A DNA stretch of 52,017 bases from Bauldia sp. (GCA_020849325.1 JADLGL010000014.1:1-52017), one strand, 5' to 3'. Positions 30,659 to 40,581 are shown, numbered from the stretch's first letter. A program made the numbers and translations. Notes: a model not told the origin generated them from the letters alone.

Positions 30659-33600
30659 ACGCGCCCGCCCGCGTCGTCGACACCACCACGAAGGTCCGCC
30701 AGTCGGAGGCGTCCGACCCGCGCCGCTCGGCCTGGGTCTCCGCCAATGCCGGCTCCGGCAAGACCTACGTCCTCGCGCTCCGCGTCGTCCGGCTCCTCCT
30801 CGCCGGCGCCGATCCTGGCCGCCTCCTCTGCCTCACCTTCACCAAGGCCGCGGCGGCGGAGATGGCGAAGCGCGTGTTCGACCGGCTCGGTGAATGGGTG
30901 CGGCTTCCGGACGAAGCGCTCGACCGGGAGCTCACGGAGCTGGAAGGCCGGCCGCCGACCACGGAGCAGCGGGCGATCGCGCGCCGCCTGTTCGCCCGTG
31001 CGCTCGAAACGCCGGGCGGGCTGAAAATCCAGACCGTGCACGCCTTCTGCGAAAGCCTCCTGCACCAGTTCCCGTTCGAGGCGGACGTCGCCGGGCATTT
31101 CGAGGTGCTCGAGGAGAACGCGGCGACGATCATGGTGCGCGAGGCGCGGCGGCGGGTGCTGGCCGAGGCGGCCTCCGACCTCTCGACCCCGCTCGGCGAC
31201 GCGCTGCGGACCGTGGTGCTCTCCGCCAGCGACCGGAGCGCCGAGGATGCGGTCGGCGAGCTGGTCGAGAACCGCGAACTCCTCGACCGCTGGGTGAGGG
31301 CGGCCGGCTCGCTCGACGCCGCGCTCGCCGAGCTCCGCCATACCCTCGGCGTCGATCGGGCACCGTCGCGCGCCGACGTCGAGGCTACGATCGTGAGCGA
31401 AGCCGCGCTCGAGACGCAGGAGGTGCTGACGCTCGTCCGCCTCCTCGAGCGCGGCACCAGCAACGACCAGAAGGCTGCGGAGCGGTTGCGGCCGTACCTT
31501 TCCGCGCGGGACGATGCTGGCCGTTTCGCGGCCTATCGCGCGTTCTTCTGCAAGTCCGACGGCGGGCTCCGCGTGCCCACCGCTCTCGTCACCAACCGGA
31601 TCAAGGCGGCATGGCCCGACCTCGAGGCCCTCCTCGTCAGCGAGTGCGGCAGGCTCGAAGGCCTCCTCGACCTTGCGAGCGCGGCGGAAACCTACACCGT
31701 CAGCGCCGCTGCCCTCCGGCTCGCCGACGCCGTGATCCGCTCCTACGAGCGGCAGAAGACCCTTCGCGGTCTCCTCGATTTCGACGATCTCATAGCGAAG
31801 ACGCTGGCGCTCCTCGCGCGCTCGGAGGCGGCGCGCTGGGTGCACTACAAGATCGACCAGGGGCTCGACCACATCCTCGTCGACGAGGCGCAGGACACCA
31901 GCCCCGGCCAGTGGCAGGTGATCCGCGCGCTCGCCGACGATTTCTTCGCCGGGGAAGGATCGCACGGACGGCCGCGGACGCTGTTCGCGGTCGGCGACGA
32001 GAAGCAGTCGATCTACTCCTTCCAGGGCGCCGTGCCGGCGTGGTTCACACGGGTCCGGCAGGAGATCGCGAAGAAGGCCGAGGCCGCGCGCCAGCCGTTC
32101 AGCAGCATCGAGCTGAACCTATCCTTCCGCTCGACGCCCGACATCATGAAGGCGGTCGACCACGTCTTTCGGGCGGAAAGCGCCCATGCAGGCCTCGCCA
32201 GCGAGAAGCGGGCACCGGTCCACCAGGCGATCCGCCATGCCGAACCCGGCGAGGTGGTGATCTGGCCGCCGATCGAGCCGCCGGAGGAGAAGGAACCCGG
32301 CGACTGGGCCGATCCGCTCGACCATCTCGGCGACGCGGCGCCGGAAATGGTGCTGGCGAACCGCATCGCGCGGACGGTGAAGGCCTGGCTCGACGCCGGC
32401 GAGCGGCTGGCCGCGACCGGCAGGCCGATCCGGCCCGGCGAGGTGCTGATCCTGACGCGGAAGCGCGGGCCGCTGTCGGAGGGCATCAACCGCGCCCTCA
32501 AGGCCAACGGCATTCCCGTCGCCGGCGCCGACCGCCTCGCGCTCGCCGACCACATCGCGGTGAAGGACCTCATCGCCCTCGGCGACGCGCTGCTGCAGGA
32601 CCGCGATGACCTCTCGCTCGCCGCCCTCCTCAAAAGCCCGCTGTTCGGGCTCGACGAGGACGCAATCTTCGCCCTCGCGCACGACCGGCCTTTCACCCTG
32701 TGGCAGGCGCTGGCCGATGCGCGCGACGCGGAACCGTTCGCGGCCGCGTGGTCGCAGCTGACGGAGCTCCGCCGAAAGGTCGACGGCGTCACGCCCTTCG
32801 CCTTCTACGCCGACGTTCTCGGCCCGCGCTGCGGCCGGAAGAAGTTCGCCGCGCGCCTCGGCGCCGAGGCGGAGGACGTCCTGGACGAATTCCTCGCGCA
32901 GGCGCTCGCCTACGAGCGCACCGAGACCCCGTCGCTGCAGGGTTTTCTGGCGTGGATCCGCTCGTCCGCCACGGAAATCCGCCGCGAGACCGAAACCATC
33001 CGCGACGAGGTCCGGGTCATGACCGTCCATGGCGCGAAAGGGCTCGAAGCCGATGTGGTCTTCCTCGTCGATGACGGCTCCGGCCCGGTTCACCCCGGCC
33101 ATGACGACAATTTCCTCGCCATTACGACCGACCCCGATTCCGCCGAACCGGCGCCGCTCGTCTGGACGAAGGGCGTGCGCGGCCTTCCCAAACGGATCAA
33201 GGAGCTCGTCGACCGCGGCCGCGAGCGGGCGAAGGAGGAGTACCGCCGGCTCCTCTATGTCGGCCTCACCCGCGCGCGCGACCGGCTGATCGTCTGCGGC
33301 ACGCTCGCCAGCAACACCGATGCCCGCGGCGGCTGGCACGCCCTCGTCTCGACGGCGCTGATGCCGCTGTCCGAGGAGGTTTCGGCGATCGACGGCACGC
33401 CGGCCTTCCGCTACCGCGACGCCGCGCTTCGCACGATGGCGGCGGTCGACGAACCGCGGATCGTCAGCGCGGAGCCGCCGCCGCCGGCCTGGCTGTCGCG
33501 GAACGTCGCCGCGGTGCGCGTCCCGCGCGCCCTCCGTGCGTCCGCGGCGCTGCCGATGACCGCCGCCGTGCCGCGGACGCTCGGCGCGCTGATGGAGCCG

Positions 33601-34182
33601 CCCGACCCTGCGATGGAACGCGGCCGCATCATCCATCGCCTCCTCGAGGCGCTGCCGGAGCACGCCCCGTCGGCCCGGCGCGCCGCAGCGGACCGCTATC
33701 TCGGCGCGGTCGCCGCGCGCTGGACGCCGGCGCAGCGCGAGCTCGCGGCGACGCAGGTGCTCGCCATTCTCGACGATACGCGCTTCTCGGCGGTGTTCTC
33801 GCCGGGGAGCCGGGCCGAAGTCGACATCGCCGCCGAGGTCGCCACCGCAAGCGGCCCCGCCTCGCTCGCCGGCCGCATCGACCGCCTTGCCGTGACGGAC
33901 GATGCCGTCCTCATCGTCGACTACAAGACCAACCGCCCGCCGCCGGCGCGCGTCGAGGACGTGCCCGATGTCTACGTTGCGCAGCTCGCGCTCTACCGGT
34001 CGGCGCTCGCGACGCTCTATCCCGGCAGGCGGGTCGTCGCGCTTCTCCTCTTCACCGAGATTCCCGCCCTCTACGAGGTGCCCGACGCGATGCTGGACAA
34101 GGCCGTGCTGCGCGTGACCGGCGGCGAGCCAACCGGTTCTCCGGATGCCGCCGGTGCCGCACAGGCCGTCCTTCCGATGTAG
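30655..34182 (+). CDS. addA: Double-strand break repair helicase AddA
   Basis: UvrD-type helicase and nuclease of 1175 residues. Motif I is ANAGSGKTYVL near 30. LTFTKAAAAEMAKR, IQTVHAFCESLLHQFPFE, ILVDEAQDTSPGQWQ, VGDEKQSIYSFQGA, MTVHGAKGLEADVVFLVD and LLYVGLTRARDRLIVCG follow in order. The C-terminal nuclease is GRIDRLAVTDDAVLIVDYKT. GTG 30655 overlaps the addB stop (GTGA) and has GGAGGGA just upstream. Open frame before it is shadow. The trxA gene often found after addA in relatives is absent; actR is convergent. Confidence 0.96.
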   Translation: MNAPARVVDTTTKVRQSEASDPRRSAWVSANAGSGKTYVLALRVVRLLLAGADPGRLLCLTFTKAAAAEMAKRVFDRLGEWVRLPDEALDRELTELEGRPPTTEQRAIARRLFARALETPGGLKIQTVHAFCESLLHQFPFEADVAGHFEVLEENAATIMVREARRRVLAEAASDLSTPLGDALRTVVLSASDRSAEDAVGELVENRELLDRWVRAAGSLDAALAELRHTLGVDRAPSRADVEATIVSEAALETQEVLTLVRLLERGTSNDQKAAERLRPYLSARDDAGRFAAYRAFFCKSDGGLRVPTALVTNRIKAAWPDLEALLVSECGRLEGLLDLASAAETYTVSAAALRLADAVIRSYERQKTLRGLLDFDDLIAKTLALLARSEAARWVHYKIDQGLDHILVDEAQDTSPGQWQVIRALADDFFAGEGSHGRPRTLFAVGDEKQSIYSFQGAVPAWFTRVRQEIAKKAEAARQPFSSIELNLSFRSTPDIMKAVDHVFRAESAHAGLASEKRAPVHQAIRHAEPGEVVIWPPIEPPEEKEPGDWADPLDHLGDAAPEMVLANRIARTVKAWLDAGERLAATGRPIRPGEVLILTRKRGPLSEGINRALKANGIPVAGADRLALADHIAVKDLIALGDALLQDRDDLSLAALLKSPLFGLDEDAIFALAHDRPFTLWQALADARDAEPFAAAWSQLTELRRKVDGVTPFAFYADVLGPRCGRKKFAARLGAEAEDVLDEFLAQALAYERTETPSLQGFLAWIRSSATEIRRETETIRDEVRVMTVHGAKGLEADVVFLVDDGSGPVHPGHDDNFLAITTDPDSAEPAPLVWTKGVRGLPKRIKELVDRGRERAKEEYRRLLYVGLTRARDRLIVCGTLASNTDARGGWHALVSTALMPLSEEVSAIDGTPAFRYRDAALRTMAAVDEPRIVSAEPPPPAWLSRNVAAVRVPRALRASAALPMTAAVPRTLGALMEPPDPAMERGRIIHRLLEALPEHAPSARRAAADRYLGAVAARWTPAQRELAATQVLAILDDTRFSAVFSPGSRAEVDIAAEVATASGPASLAGRIDRLAVTDDAVLIVDYKTNRPPPARVEDVPDVYVAQLALYRSALATLYPGRRVVALLLFTEIPALYEVPDAMLDKAVLRVTGGEPTGSPDAAGAAQAVLPM

Positions 34183-34220
34183 ACGGTATTTTCTTCAGTG
34201 ATCGCGGGAGCGGCCGAAGG

Positions 34221-34775
34221 CTACCGCGGCGCGCGCTTGGCGAGGATGCGCTGGAGGGTGCGGCGGTGCATGCCGAGGCGGCGGGCGGTTTCGGAGACGT
34301 TGCGCTCGCACAGTTCGTAGACGCGCTGGATGTGCTCCCAGCGGACGCGGTCGGCCGACATCGGGTTTTCCGGCGGCGGCGCCTTCTCGCCGGCTTCGCG
34401 GGTGAGAGCGGTGTAGATCTCGTCGGCATCGGCCGGCTTCGCGAGATAGTCGACCGCGCCGAGCTTCACCGCCGTCACGGCGGTGGCGATGTTGCCGTAG
34501 CCGGTGAGGATGATGACGCGCGAATCCTCGCGCTTCCGCCGCAGCACCTCGACGACGTCGAGGCCGTGACCGTCCTCGAGGCGAAGGTCGACCACCGCAT
34601 AGGCGGGCGGGTCTTCCTCGACCATCCTTATGCCCTCGGCCACGCTCTCGGCCGTCCGCACCGCGAAGCCGCGCGTTTCCATCGCCCTGGCGAGGCGCTG
34701 GAGGAACGGCCGGTCGTCTTCGACGAGGAGGAGCGAGCGGGGCGGGGTCGTCGTGTTCATGGCGGTTGTGGGCAT
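34221..34775 (-). CDS. actR: Redox response regulator ActR/RegA
   Basis: A 184-residue regulator of the RegA/PrrA/ActR family. Receiver phosphoacceptor is D63 (AYAVVDLRLEDGHG). A Pro-rich hinge follows (KAPPPENPMSADRVRWEH), then the Fis-type helix-turn-helix NVSETARRLGMHRRTLQRIL. ATG 34775 shares a base with the actS stop (TGATG), so translation is coupled. ATG 34760 or GTG 34778 are possible starts too. The family controls respiration, carbon fixation and nitrogen genes in response to redox state. Confidence 0.94.
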   Translation of the reverse strand: MPTTAMNTTTPPRSLLLVEDDRPFLQRLARAMETRGFAVRTAESVAEGIRMVEEDPPAYAVVDLRLEDGHGLDVVEVLRRKREDSRVIILTGYGNIATAVTAVKLGAVDYLAKPADADEIYTALTREAGEKAPPPENPMSADRVRWEHIQRVYELCERNVSETARRLGMHRRTLQRILAKRAPR

Positions 34776-36190
34776 CACTCGGCGGGCTCGGCCAGTTCCG
34801 GGCGCCCTTTAGGTTGCTTATAGGCCCGGTTTCCGCCAGAGCCAACCTGCGGGCGAGTGTCGCCGCGGCCGGCAGACGCTTCATAGGCTGCGCGCGGCCA
34901 TGTGATGGTGACGATGGCGCCGGTCCGCGGCAGCGGCCGGTTGGCAAGTCTCAGTTTCGCGCCCGAGCGTTCGAGGAAGGTTTTGGCGATGAAGAAGCCG
35001 AGACCGAGGCCGCCGGCCTCGTGATCGGGCTTACCCGGTTCGTCCGGGGCGGCGCGGGTCGTCACATAGGGCTCGCCGATGCGGTCGATCACCTCGGGCG
35101 CAAAGCCCGGACCGTCGTCGGCGATCTCGACCGTCACCGTCGCCGGCGTCCAGGACGCGGTGATCTCGACGGTGTTCCTGGCGAAATCGACCGCGTTCTC
35201 GATGAGATTGCCGATGCCGTAAAGCGTCGCCGGATTGTGCCGGCCGACCGGCTCGGGGCCGACCTGGGTCGCGGCGGTGATCCGGACGTCGGCGTCGAGA
35301 TCGGTGTAGGGCGCGGCGGCGTCCGTGAGGAAGTGGGTCAGCGGCTTGTTGTCCCGCGTCCAGTCGGTCTCGCCCGACAGCGATTTCAGCCGCCCGAGGA
35401 TTTCGCGGCAGCGCTCCGCCTGGCCGGCGAGGAGCCGCACGTCGGCCGCCTGCGGCGAGGCGGGATCGAGTTCCTTCTGCAGCTCCTTGGCGACGACGGT
35501 GATCGTGGCGAGCGGCGTCCCGAGTTCATGGGCCGCCGCCGCGGCGAGGCCGTCGAGCTGCGAAATGTGGTGTTCGCGCTCCAGAACGAGTTCGGTCGCG
35601 GCGAGGGCGTTGGCGAGTTTCCGGGATTCGCTCGTGACGCGGAACATGTAGATCGCCGCGAAGGCCAGCGCCGAGAGGTTCGCGAGCCAGATGCCGCCGA
35701 CATAGAGGAGCGGCATCCGGATATCGAGCGCCGGCTCGTCCGGCCACGGCAGCGGCAGATGGTACTGCCAGAGGATCGTCGTCGTCGCGATCGTCAGCAG
35801 GCCGAGGCCCAGCGTGTAGCGCATCGCCAGCGACGACGCCGACACCAGCACCGGCACGAGAAGGAGGAGCGCGAACGGATTCTCGAGCCCGCCCGTGAGA
35901 TAGAGGAGCCCCGTCAGCTGCAGGGAATCGTACGCGAGGAGCGCGGCGGCCTGGTTGTCCGAGACGCGATGCGTCGCCGGGTATCTCAGCTTCAGGAAGA
36001 GGTTCAGCCACGCCGAGGCCGCCGTCAGCGCAAAGCACGCGCCGACCGGCATCGGATAGCCGAGGAAGACGCCGACCACGAGGATCGCCGCCGTCTGGCC
36101 GGCGATCGCGACCCAGCGGAGCCCGATCAGCGTATCGAGCTTGATCGGCGACTGGGAGAAGGCGGCGGACGGAGACGCGAGTGCGGCCAT
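34775..36190 (-). CDS. actS: Redox sensor histidine kinase ActS/RegB
   Basis: A 471-residue membrane kinase with about six N-terminal helices (roughly 20-185). The quinone-binding loop GGLENPF is at 100-106. Phosphoacceptor H221 sits in AAAHELGTPLATI. The family's redox-sensitive cysteine is C261 (QAERCREILG). The ATPase domain shows LIENAVDFARN, DDGPGF and GGLGLGFFIAK. It is the partner of ActR, directly downstream. Confidence 0.95.
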   Translation of the reverse strand: MAALASPSAAFSQSPIKLDTLIGLRWVAIAGQTAAILVVGVFLGYPMPVGACFALTAASAWLNLFLKLRYPATHRVSDNQAAALLAYDSLQLTGLLYLTGGLENPFALLLLVPVLVSASSLAMRYTLGLGLLTIATTTILWQYHLPLPWPDEPALDIRMPLLYVGGIWLANLSALAFAAIYMFRVTSESRKLANALAATELVLEREHHISQLDGLAAAAAHELGTPLATITVVAKELQKELDPASPQAADVRLLAGQAERCREILGRLKSLSGETDWTRDNKPLTHFLTDAAAPYTDLDADVRITAATQVGPEPVGRHNPATLYGIGNLIENAVDFARNTVEITASWTPATVTVEIADDGPGFAPEVIDRIGEPYVTTRAAPDEPGKPDHEAGGLGLGFFIAKTFLERSGAKLRLANRPLPRTGAIVTITWPRAAYEASAGRGDTRPQVGSGGNRAYKQPKGRPELAEPAE

Positions 36191-36239
36191 GGTTGGGATT
36201 GTAGCACGCCGGCGAGGCGGTCGCGGCAGCGGGCGGATG

Positions 36240-36311
36240 GCGAATAGTGAGTAGTGAGTAGCGAATAGGGACAGGACGGGCAGACGGCGCTATTCGCTAC
36301 TCACTATTCGC
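36240..36311. repeat. Inverted repeat built from heptamers
   Basis: Left arm 36240-36268, right arm 36290-36311. The right arm's complement is GCGAATAGTGAGTAGCGAATAG. The left arm matches but carries one extra TGAGTAG heptamer. The units GAATAGT, GAGTAGT, GAGTAGC, GAATAGG run in tandem. It lies upstream of actS, after the stop of the upstream hypothetical gene on the same strand. Confidence 0.8.
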
Positions 36312-36321
36312 TTGCGCCCGC

Positions 36322-36723
36322 TCACTCGCTCTGGAGATCGAACGCGTCCACCACGCTGGGCTGCACGATCTTCGCGTGAAGCGCGAGGAGGACGAACTGG
36401 GCATCGAGGCTGGTGCCGGAGAGAAGCGCCTGTTCGATGCGGCGCTCGACATCGGTCGTCAGCGCCTCGCCATTCTCGCCGGCAAACGGGTTGGCGCCGA
36501 TCACGCAATAGCCGACGATCTCCGCGGCGCGCCGGAACGCTTCGGGCGGCGGCTCGTCGCCCGACACCTCCTTGATGAAGCGCGACATCGCAAGCTTCAC
36601 CGCCTCGGGCACGGTTTTGGGGTGGACGTCGAGCGCGCGGAACGCGTCGTCGAGCTGGCGGAGGTCGGCCGACCGGCCGAAGACACCGAAGAAGCCGAGC
36701 GAGGAGCCACGAGGAAACTTCAT
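36322..36723 (-). CDS. Hypothetical protein, conserved-looking
   Basis: A 133-residue protein of unknown function, probably cytoplasmic and largely helical (RQLDDAFRALDVHP; AFRRAAEIVGYCVIGANPF; RRIEQALLSGTSLDAQFVLL). No membrane segment or known catalytic motif is visible. ATG 36723 overlaps the stop of the upstream small gene (ATGA), so the two are coupled and probably act together. Family not identified with certainty. Confidence 0.75.
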   Translation of the reverse strand: MKFPRGSSLGFFGVFGRSADLRQLDDAFRALDVHPKTVPEAVKLAMSRFIKEVSGDEPPPEAFRRAAEIVGYCVIGANPFAGENGEALTTDVERRIEQALLSGTSLDAQFVLLALHAKIVQPSVVDAFDLQSE

Positions 36724-37007
36724 CGGGGGCCGGCCCGGAGGTAGTCGGGAAGCTGGCGCTCGAACTCGGGGAAGTAGCGGCCGATCACCGTGAGGTCGAA
36801 GGACCTGAGGATCGCCTCCTTCGGTTCCCGGTCGAGAAGGAAGCGGAACGCCGCCGCGACGACCGTCTCGGGTTTCGCCGCGCCGCCGAGACGCGCGAGA
36901 TCGGCGGCGCGCGCGGTGACGTCGTGCCGCGTCCGGCCGCCCCCCTCGCTCACCGTCACTTCGAACACGGCCGGGTCGCCGGCCTTCCGCTGCAGCACGT
37001 CGATCAC
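36720..37007 (-). CDS. Small hypothetical protein
   Basis: A 95-residue protein from GTG 37007, chosen for the strong GGAGGAGG Shine-Dalgarno just upstream. Upstream codons in the longer open frame look non-coding. Seen: VFEVTVSEGGGRTRHDVT, then FRFLLDREPKEAILRSFDLT and IGRYFPEFERQLPDYL. I do not recognise a named function. It is coupled to the next gene by an ATGA overlap and is divergent from the DUF2277 gene. Confidence 0.75.
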   Translation of the reverse strand: MIDVLQRKAGDPAVFEVTVSEGGGRTRHDVTARAADLARLGGAAKPETVVAAAFRFLLDREPKEAILRSFDLTVIGRYFPEFERQLPDYLRAGPR

Positions 37008-37118
37008 GGAGTCCTCCTCCGCCCTAGTTAGGGTCGGCCGGACGGACCGGCAATCGCTCTTGCGATCCGCGGCGGCGGACACCATCAATCGAGGCGGGAG
37101 ATTTCAGGGAACACCACG

Positions 37119-37385
37119 ATGTGCCGCAACATCCGACCGCTGTTCAACTTCGATCCGCCGACCACGGAGGACGAGATCCGGAAGTCCGCCATCCAGTACG
37201 TGCGGAAGGTGAGCGGCTTCTTGAAACCGTCGCAGGCCAACGAGGCGGCGTTCAACCAGGCGATCGAGGAGACGACGGCGACGATCCAGAAACTCCTCGA
37301 CGCGATGGTGACGAACCAGCCGCCGAAGGATCGCGCCGTGGAGGCCGCGAAGGCCAGGGAACGCTACATGGCCCGCTTCGCCTGA
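37119..37385 (+). CDS. DUF2277 domain-containing protein
   Basis: An 88-residue protein matching DUF2277 over its length: MCRNIRPLFNFDPPTTEDEI at the N terminus, then AIQYVRKVSGFLKPSQANEA, and a final ARERYMARFA. The function of this family is unknown. Start ATG 37119 fits the invariant MCRNI beginning. It lies alone on the plus strand between two minus-strand groups. Confidence 0.9.
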   Translation: MCRNIRPLFNFDPPTTEDEIRKSAIQYVRKVSGFLKPSQANEAAFNQAIEETTATIQKLLDAMVTNQPPKDRAVEAAKARERYMARFA

Positions 37386-37462
37386 GGGGCGTGGCGCCGG
37401 TCGGGTTTCGACTCGCGCCTGGGCTCGAGGTGACGGAACGCCTCTCCGCAAGGCGGATCGAC

Positions 37463-38905
37463 CTAGAGATACGGCGACGCCAGCCAGAACAGGCGGTTGC
37501 GGAGGCGCTCGGGCAGGGAGCGCGCGGCGAGCGAGGCGGGGGTTTCCCGGCGCGAGATCGCGATGCGCTGCTCGATCGCGGTCTCGATCGCGGTTGCCAC
37601 CGCCCGGTCCATGATCTCGACATCGAGCTCGAAATTGAGCCGGAGTGACCGGACGTCGAGGTTGGACGAGCCGACGAGCGACCAGGCGCCGTCCACGGTC
37701 ATCAGCTTCGAATGATCGAACGGGTTCGGGTTCCGCCAGACGCGGCAGCCCGGCGTCACCACCTGGTCGAGCTGCGCGGTGATTGCCCAGCCGACGATGC
37801 GGAGGTTGTTTTCCTCCGGCACCACGATGTCGACGTCGATGCCCCGGCGCGCGGCGACGGCGAGCGCTGCGACGAGCCGCGGATCCGGCAGGAAGTAGGG
37901 CGTGCAGATGCGGACGCGCCGCTGCGCGACCGCCAGCGCCCCGAGGATGAGGCTGAGCGTCCGCTCGATCCCCTCGTCCGGTCCGGAATCGACGGGCCGG
38001 CAGAACACGTCATTGCCCGGCGGCGATCGCACGCGGTCCCATTTCGGGCCGCGCAATCGCTCGCGGGTGGTGAAATACCAGTCGCCGGCGAAGACGCGGA
38101 GGAGCTGCGAGACGACCGGTCCCTCGAAGCGGAAATGCGTGTCGCGCGCCGGCGGCCCCTTCGAATGCGCCGTCGTGAAGGCCGCCCGGATGTTCATGCC
38201 GCCGGTGAAGCCGATCGCGGCATCGACCACGAGGATTTTCCGGTGCGTGCGAAGGTTCGCGGTGGGCAGGCGGAACGGAAAGGCGCCGCTGTTGAACAGG
38301 GCGTGGCGGACGCCGAGGCGCTTCAACGTCGAAAGGATCGGCGGCCGCGAATAGCGTGCGCCGACGCCGTCGATGAGGACGCGGACCTCGACGCCGCGGT
38401 TCACCGCTGCCGCCAGAGCTTCGGCGATCTCCCGCCCCACCGGGTCGAGGTCGAAGATGTAGGTCTGGAGCGCGATCGACCGCTCGGCCCCGCCGATCGC
38501 CTCGAGCATCGCGGCATAGGTCACGTCGCCGCCCGCGAGGAGTTTCACGTTGTTCCCCTGGGTGAACGGGAGGCGGGCGACGTTGTCGCCGAGGATCTTC
38601 AGCGACTTGAACTGCGCGCCGACATGCGTCTCGACCTCGATCTCGGTGACCGGACCCCAGCCGTGCCGCGCCCTGCCGCCGGAGCGCCGGCCGCGCCGCC
38701 GCACGGCCGACCGCCTGATCCGGTTCACGCCGGCAACGAGGTAGAGGAAGCCGCCGAAGAACGGCGAAAGGATCGCGATGCCGACCCAGCCGATCGCCGA
38801 GCGGACGTCGTCCTTCGTCATCGCGGCGTGGATCGCCGTCGCCGCCGCGACGATCACGGCGAGAATGCCGAGGAGCCACGACCAAGAGAAGGTGAAGAAC
38901 TCCAT
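37463..38905 (-). CDS. Cardiolipin synthase-like phospholipase D protein
   Basis: A 480-residue membrane protein of the ClsA type. Two N-terminal helices (about 5-25 and 36-58) are followed by two phospholipase D domains. HKD motifs are HRKILVVDAAIGFTGG and HSKLMTVDGAWSLVGSSNLD. It condenses phosphatidylglycerol to cardiolipin, or acts as a related transphosphatidylase. ATG 38905 (MEFFTFSWSW) is the natural start for the first helix; the upstream open frame lacks support. Confidence 0.92.
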   Translation of the reverse strand: MEFFTFSWSWLLGILAVIVAAATAIHAAMTKDDVRSAIGWVGIAILSPFFGGFLYLVAGVNRIRRSAVRRRGRRSGGRARHGWGPVTEIEVETHVGAQFKSLKILGDNVARLPFTQGNNVKLLAGGDVTYAAMLEAIGGAERSIALQTYIFDLDPVGREIAEALAAAVNRGVEVRVLIDGVGARYSRPPILSTLKRLGVRHALFNSGAFPFRLPTANLRTHRKILVVDAAIGFTGGMNIRAAFTTAHSKGPPARDTHFRFEGPVVSQLLRVFAGDWYFTTRERLRGPKWDRVRSPPGNDVFCRPVDSGPDEGIERTLSLILGALAVAQRRVRICTPYFLPDPRLVAALAVAARRGIDVDIVVPEENNLRIVGWAITAQLDQVVTPGCRVWRNPNPFDHSKLMTVDGAWSLVGSSNLDVRSLRLNFELDVEIMDRAVATAIETAIEQRIAISRRETPASLAARSLPERLRNRLFWLASPYL

Positions 38906-39087
38906 CCGCCCGCCCGCCTCTGCGCTGCGCCTACGATCCGGACCGTGCCGGCACGGTGGCTCCTGCCAGTCTGGCGCCCCGCAACGCAAAGCCGAGGCAA
39001 TTGCCGGCCGACCGCCGGAAACGGCGGAAGCGCGGCTCCGTTCCCGCGTCGGTCACCACAGCCCTCCGATCCGCCGGGGCCGCGGTC

Positions 39088-40077
39088 CTATTCGAGCCCC
39101 TCGAACAGGATCGTCGACAGATAGCGCTCGGCGAAGGAGGGGATGACGAGGACGACGTTCTTCCCCGCCATTTCGGGCCGCCGCCCCACTTCGATCGCCG
39201 CGGTGATCGCCGCCCCCGACGAGATGCCGACCGGAATGCCCTCGAGCCGCGCACAGAGCCGCGCCATGCCGACGGCTTCCTCGTTGGTGACCCGGGTCAC
39301 CTCGTCGTAGATCCCGGTATCGAGGATCGGCGGAACGAAGCCGGCGCCGAGGCCCTGGATCTTGTGCGATCCGGGCTCGCCGCCCGAAAGCACCGGGCTT
39401 CCCGCCGGCTCGACGGCGACGATGCGGATACCCGGCCGGCGCTCCTTCAGCACCTGCCCGACGCCGGTGATCGTGCCGCCGGTGCCGACGCCCGCCACGA
39501 ACGCATCGACCGCGCCGCCGGTGTCGTTCCAGATCTCCTCGGCGGTGGTGCGGCGATGAATGTCCGTGTTCGCCGGGTTGGCGAATTGCTGCGGGATCAC
39601 CGCATCGCCGATCTCGGCGCGCAGTTCTTCGGCTTTCGCCATCGCGCCGCGCATGCCCTTCGCGCCCTCGGTGAGGACGAGTTCGGCGCCGAGGATGATC
39701 AGCATCTTCCGCCGCTCGATCGACATCGTCTCCGGCATCACGAGAATCAGCCGGTAGCCGCGCGCCGCGGCAACGAAAGCGAGCGCGATGCCGGTGTTTC
39801 CCGAGGTCGGCTCGATCAGCGTGGTGAAGCCGGGCCGGATGCGGCCCTCGGCTTCCAGCGCATCCACCATCGCCACACCGATCCGGTCCTTGACACTGTT
39901 GATCGGATTGAAGAATTCGAGCTTGGCGAGGAGATTGGCGCCGACGTCGTGCTTCTTCGCGATGCGGTCGAGCCGGACGAGCGGCGTATCCCCAACCGTC
40001 TCGGTGATCGAATCGTAGATTCGTCCGCGGCCCGGCTTCTTCTGGTCCTTCCGCCCGATCGGTCCGCCCTGCAGCAT
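39088..40077 (-). CDS. cysK: Cysteine synthase
   Basis: PLP-dependent O-acetylserine sulfhydrylase, 329 residues. Catalytic K63 is in [33 protein letters not shown] and GISSGAA bind substrate, phosphate and cofactor. The first 18 residues ([18 protein letters not shown]) extend beyond many homologues, but ATG 40077 has an excellent GGAGAG Shine-Dalgarno. A short hairpin covers that ribosome site. The 182-bp gap to the cardiolipin synthase gene holds only small GC-rich inverted repeats. Confidence 0.95.
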   Translation of the reverse strand: MLQGGPIGRKDQKKPGRGRIYDSITETVGDTPLVRLDRIAKKHDVGANLLAKLEFFNPINSVKDRIGVAMVDALEAEGRIRPGFTTLIEPTSGNTGIALAFVAAARGYRLILVMPETMSIERRKMLIILGAELVLTEGAKGMRGAMAKAEELRAEIGDAVIPQQFANPANTDIHRRTTAEEIWNDTGGAVDAFVAGVGTGGTITGVGQVLKERRPGIRIVAVEPAGSPVLSGGEPGSHKIQGLGAGFVPPILDTGIYDEVTRVTNEEAVGMARLCARLEGIPVGISSGAAITAAIEVGRRPEMAGKNVVLVIPSFAERYLSTILFEGLE

Positions 40078-40081
40078 CTCT

Positions 40082-40104
40082 CTCTCCTTTTCTGAAGTGG
40101 AGAG
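40082..40104 (-). promoter_or_regulatory. Hairpin covering the cysK Shine-Dalgarno
   Basis: On the minus strand, CTCTCC (40099-40104) pairs perfectly with GGAGAG (40082-40087), the cysK ribosome-binding site, with an 11-nt loop. It may limit translation initiation. The stem is short, so the effect is inference. Confidence 0.35.
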
Positions 40105-40122
40105 TGTACCGCGAAACCGCCG

Positions 40123-40581
40123 TCAGGTCGTGCCGGTCGAACCGAAGCCACCCGCGCCGCGCCCGGTTTCGCCGGTCGCATCGACCTCGGCGACCGCGAC
40201 GCGGAGCACCGGGGCGACGACGAGCTGCGCGATCCGCATGCCGCGGCGGACGACGACCGGCTGGTCGCCGAGATTGACCAGGAGCACCTTCACCTCGCCA
40301 CGGTAGTCGGCGTCGATCGTGCCGGGCGTGTTGAGGACGGTGAGGCCGTGCTCGAGCGCCAGGCCGGAACGGGGGCGGACCTGCGCCTCCGTGCCCTCCG
40401 GCAGTTCGAGGACGAGCCCCGTGCCGATGAGGCGACGCGCCTGGGCGTCGATCGTCACCGGCTCGCCAGTCGGCACCGCCGCGCACAAATCGAGGCCGGC
40501 GGAGGCTGCCGTCCTGTAGGCGGGCAGCGGCAGATCGGCCGCCTCCGGCAGGCGGCGGATCTTCAGGGGCGGCAAGGTCAT
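40123..40581 (-). CDS. dut: dUTP pyrophosphatase
   Basis: Trimeric dUTPase of 152 residues, which hydrolyses dUTP to dUMP. Motifs: [34 protein letters not shown], and the C-terminal arm [14 protein letters not shown] 40581 overlaps the coaBC stop (ATGA), the common coaBC-dut arrangement. Confidence 0.97.
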   Translation of the reverse strand: MTLPPLKIRRLPEAADLPLPAYRTAASAGLDLCAAVPTGEPVTIDAQARRLIGTGLVLELPEGTEAQVRPRSGLALEHGLTVLNTPGTIDADYRGEVKVLLVNLGDQPVVVRRGMRIAQLVVAPVLRVAVAEVDATGETGRGAGGFGSTGTT

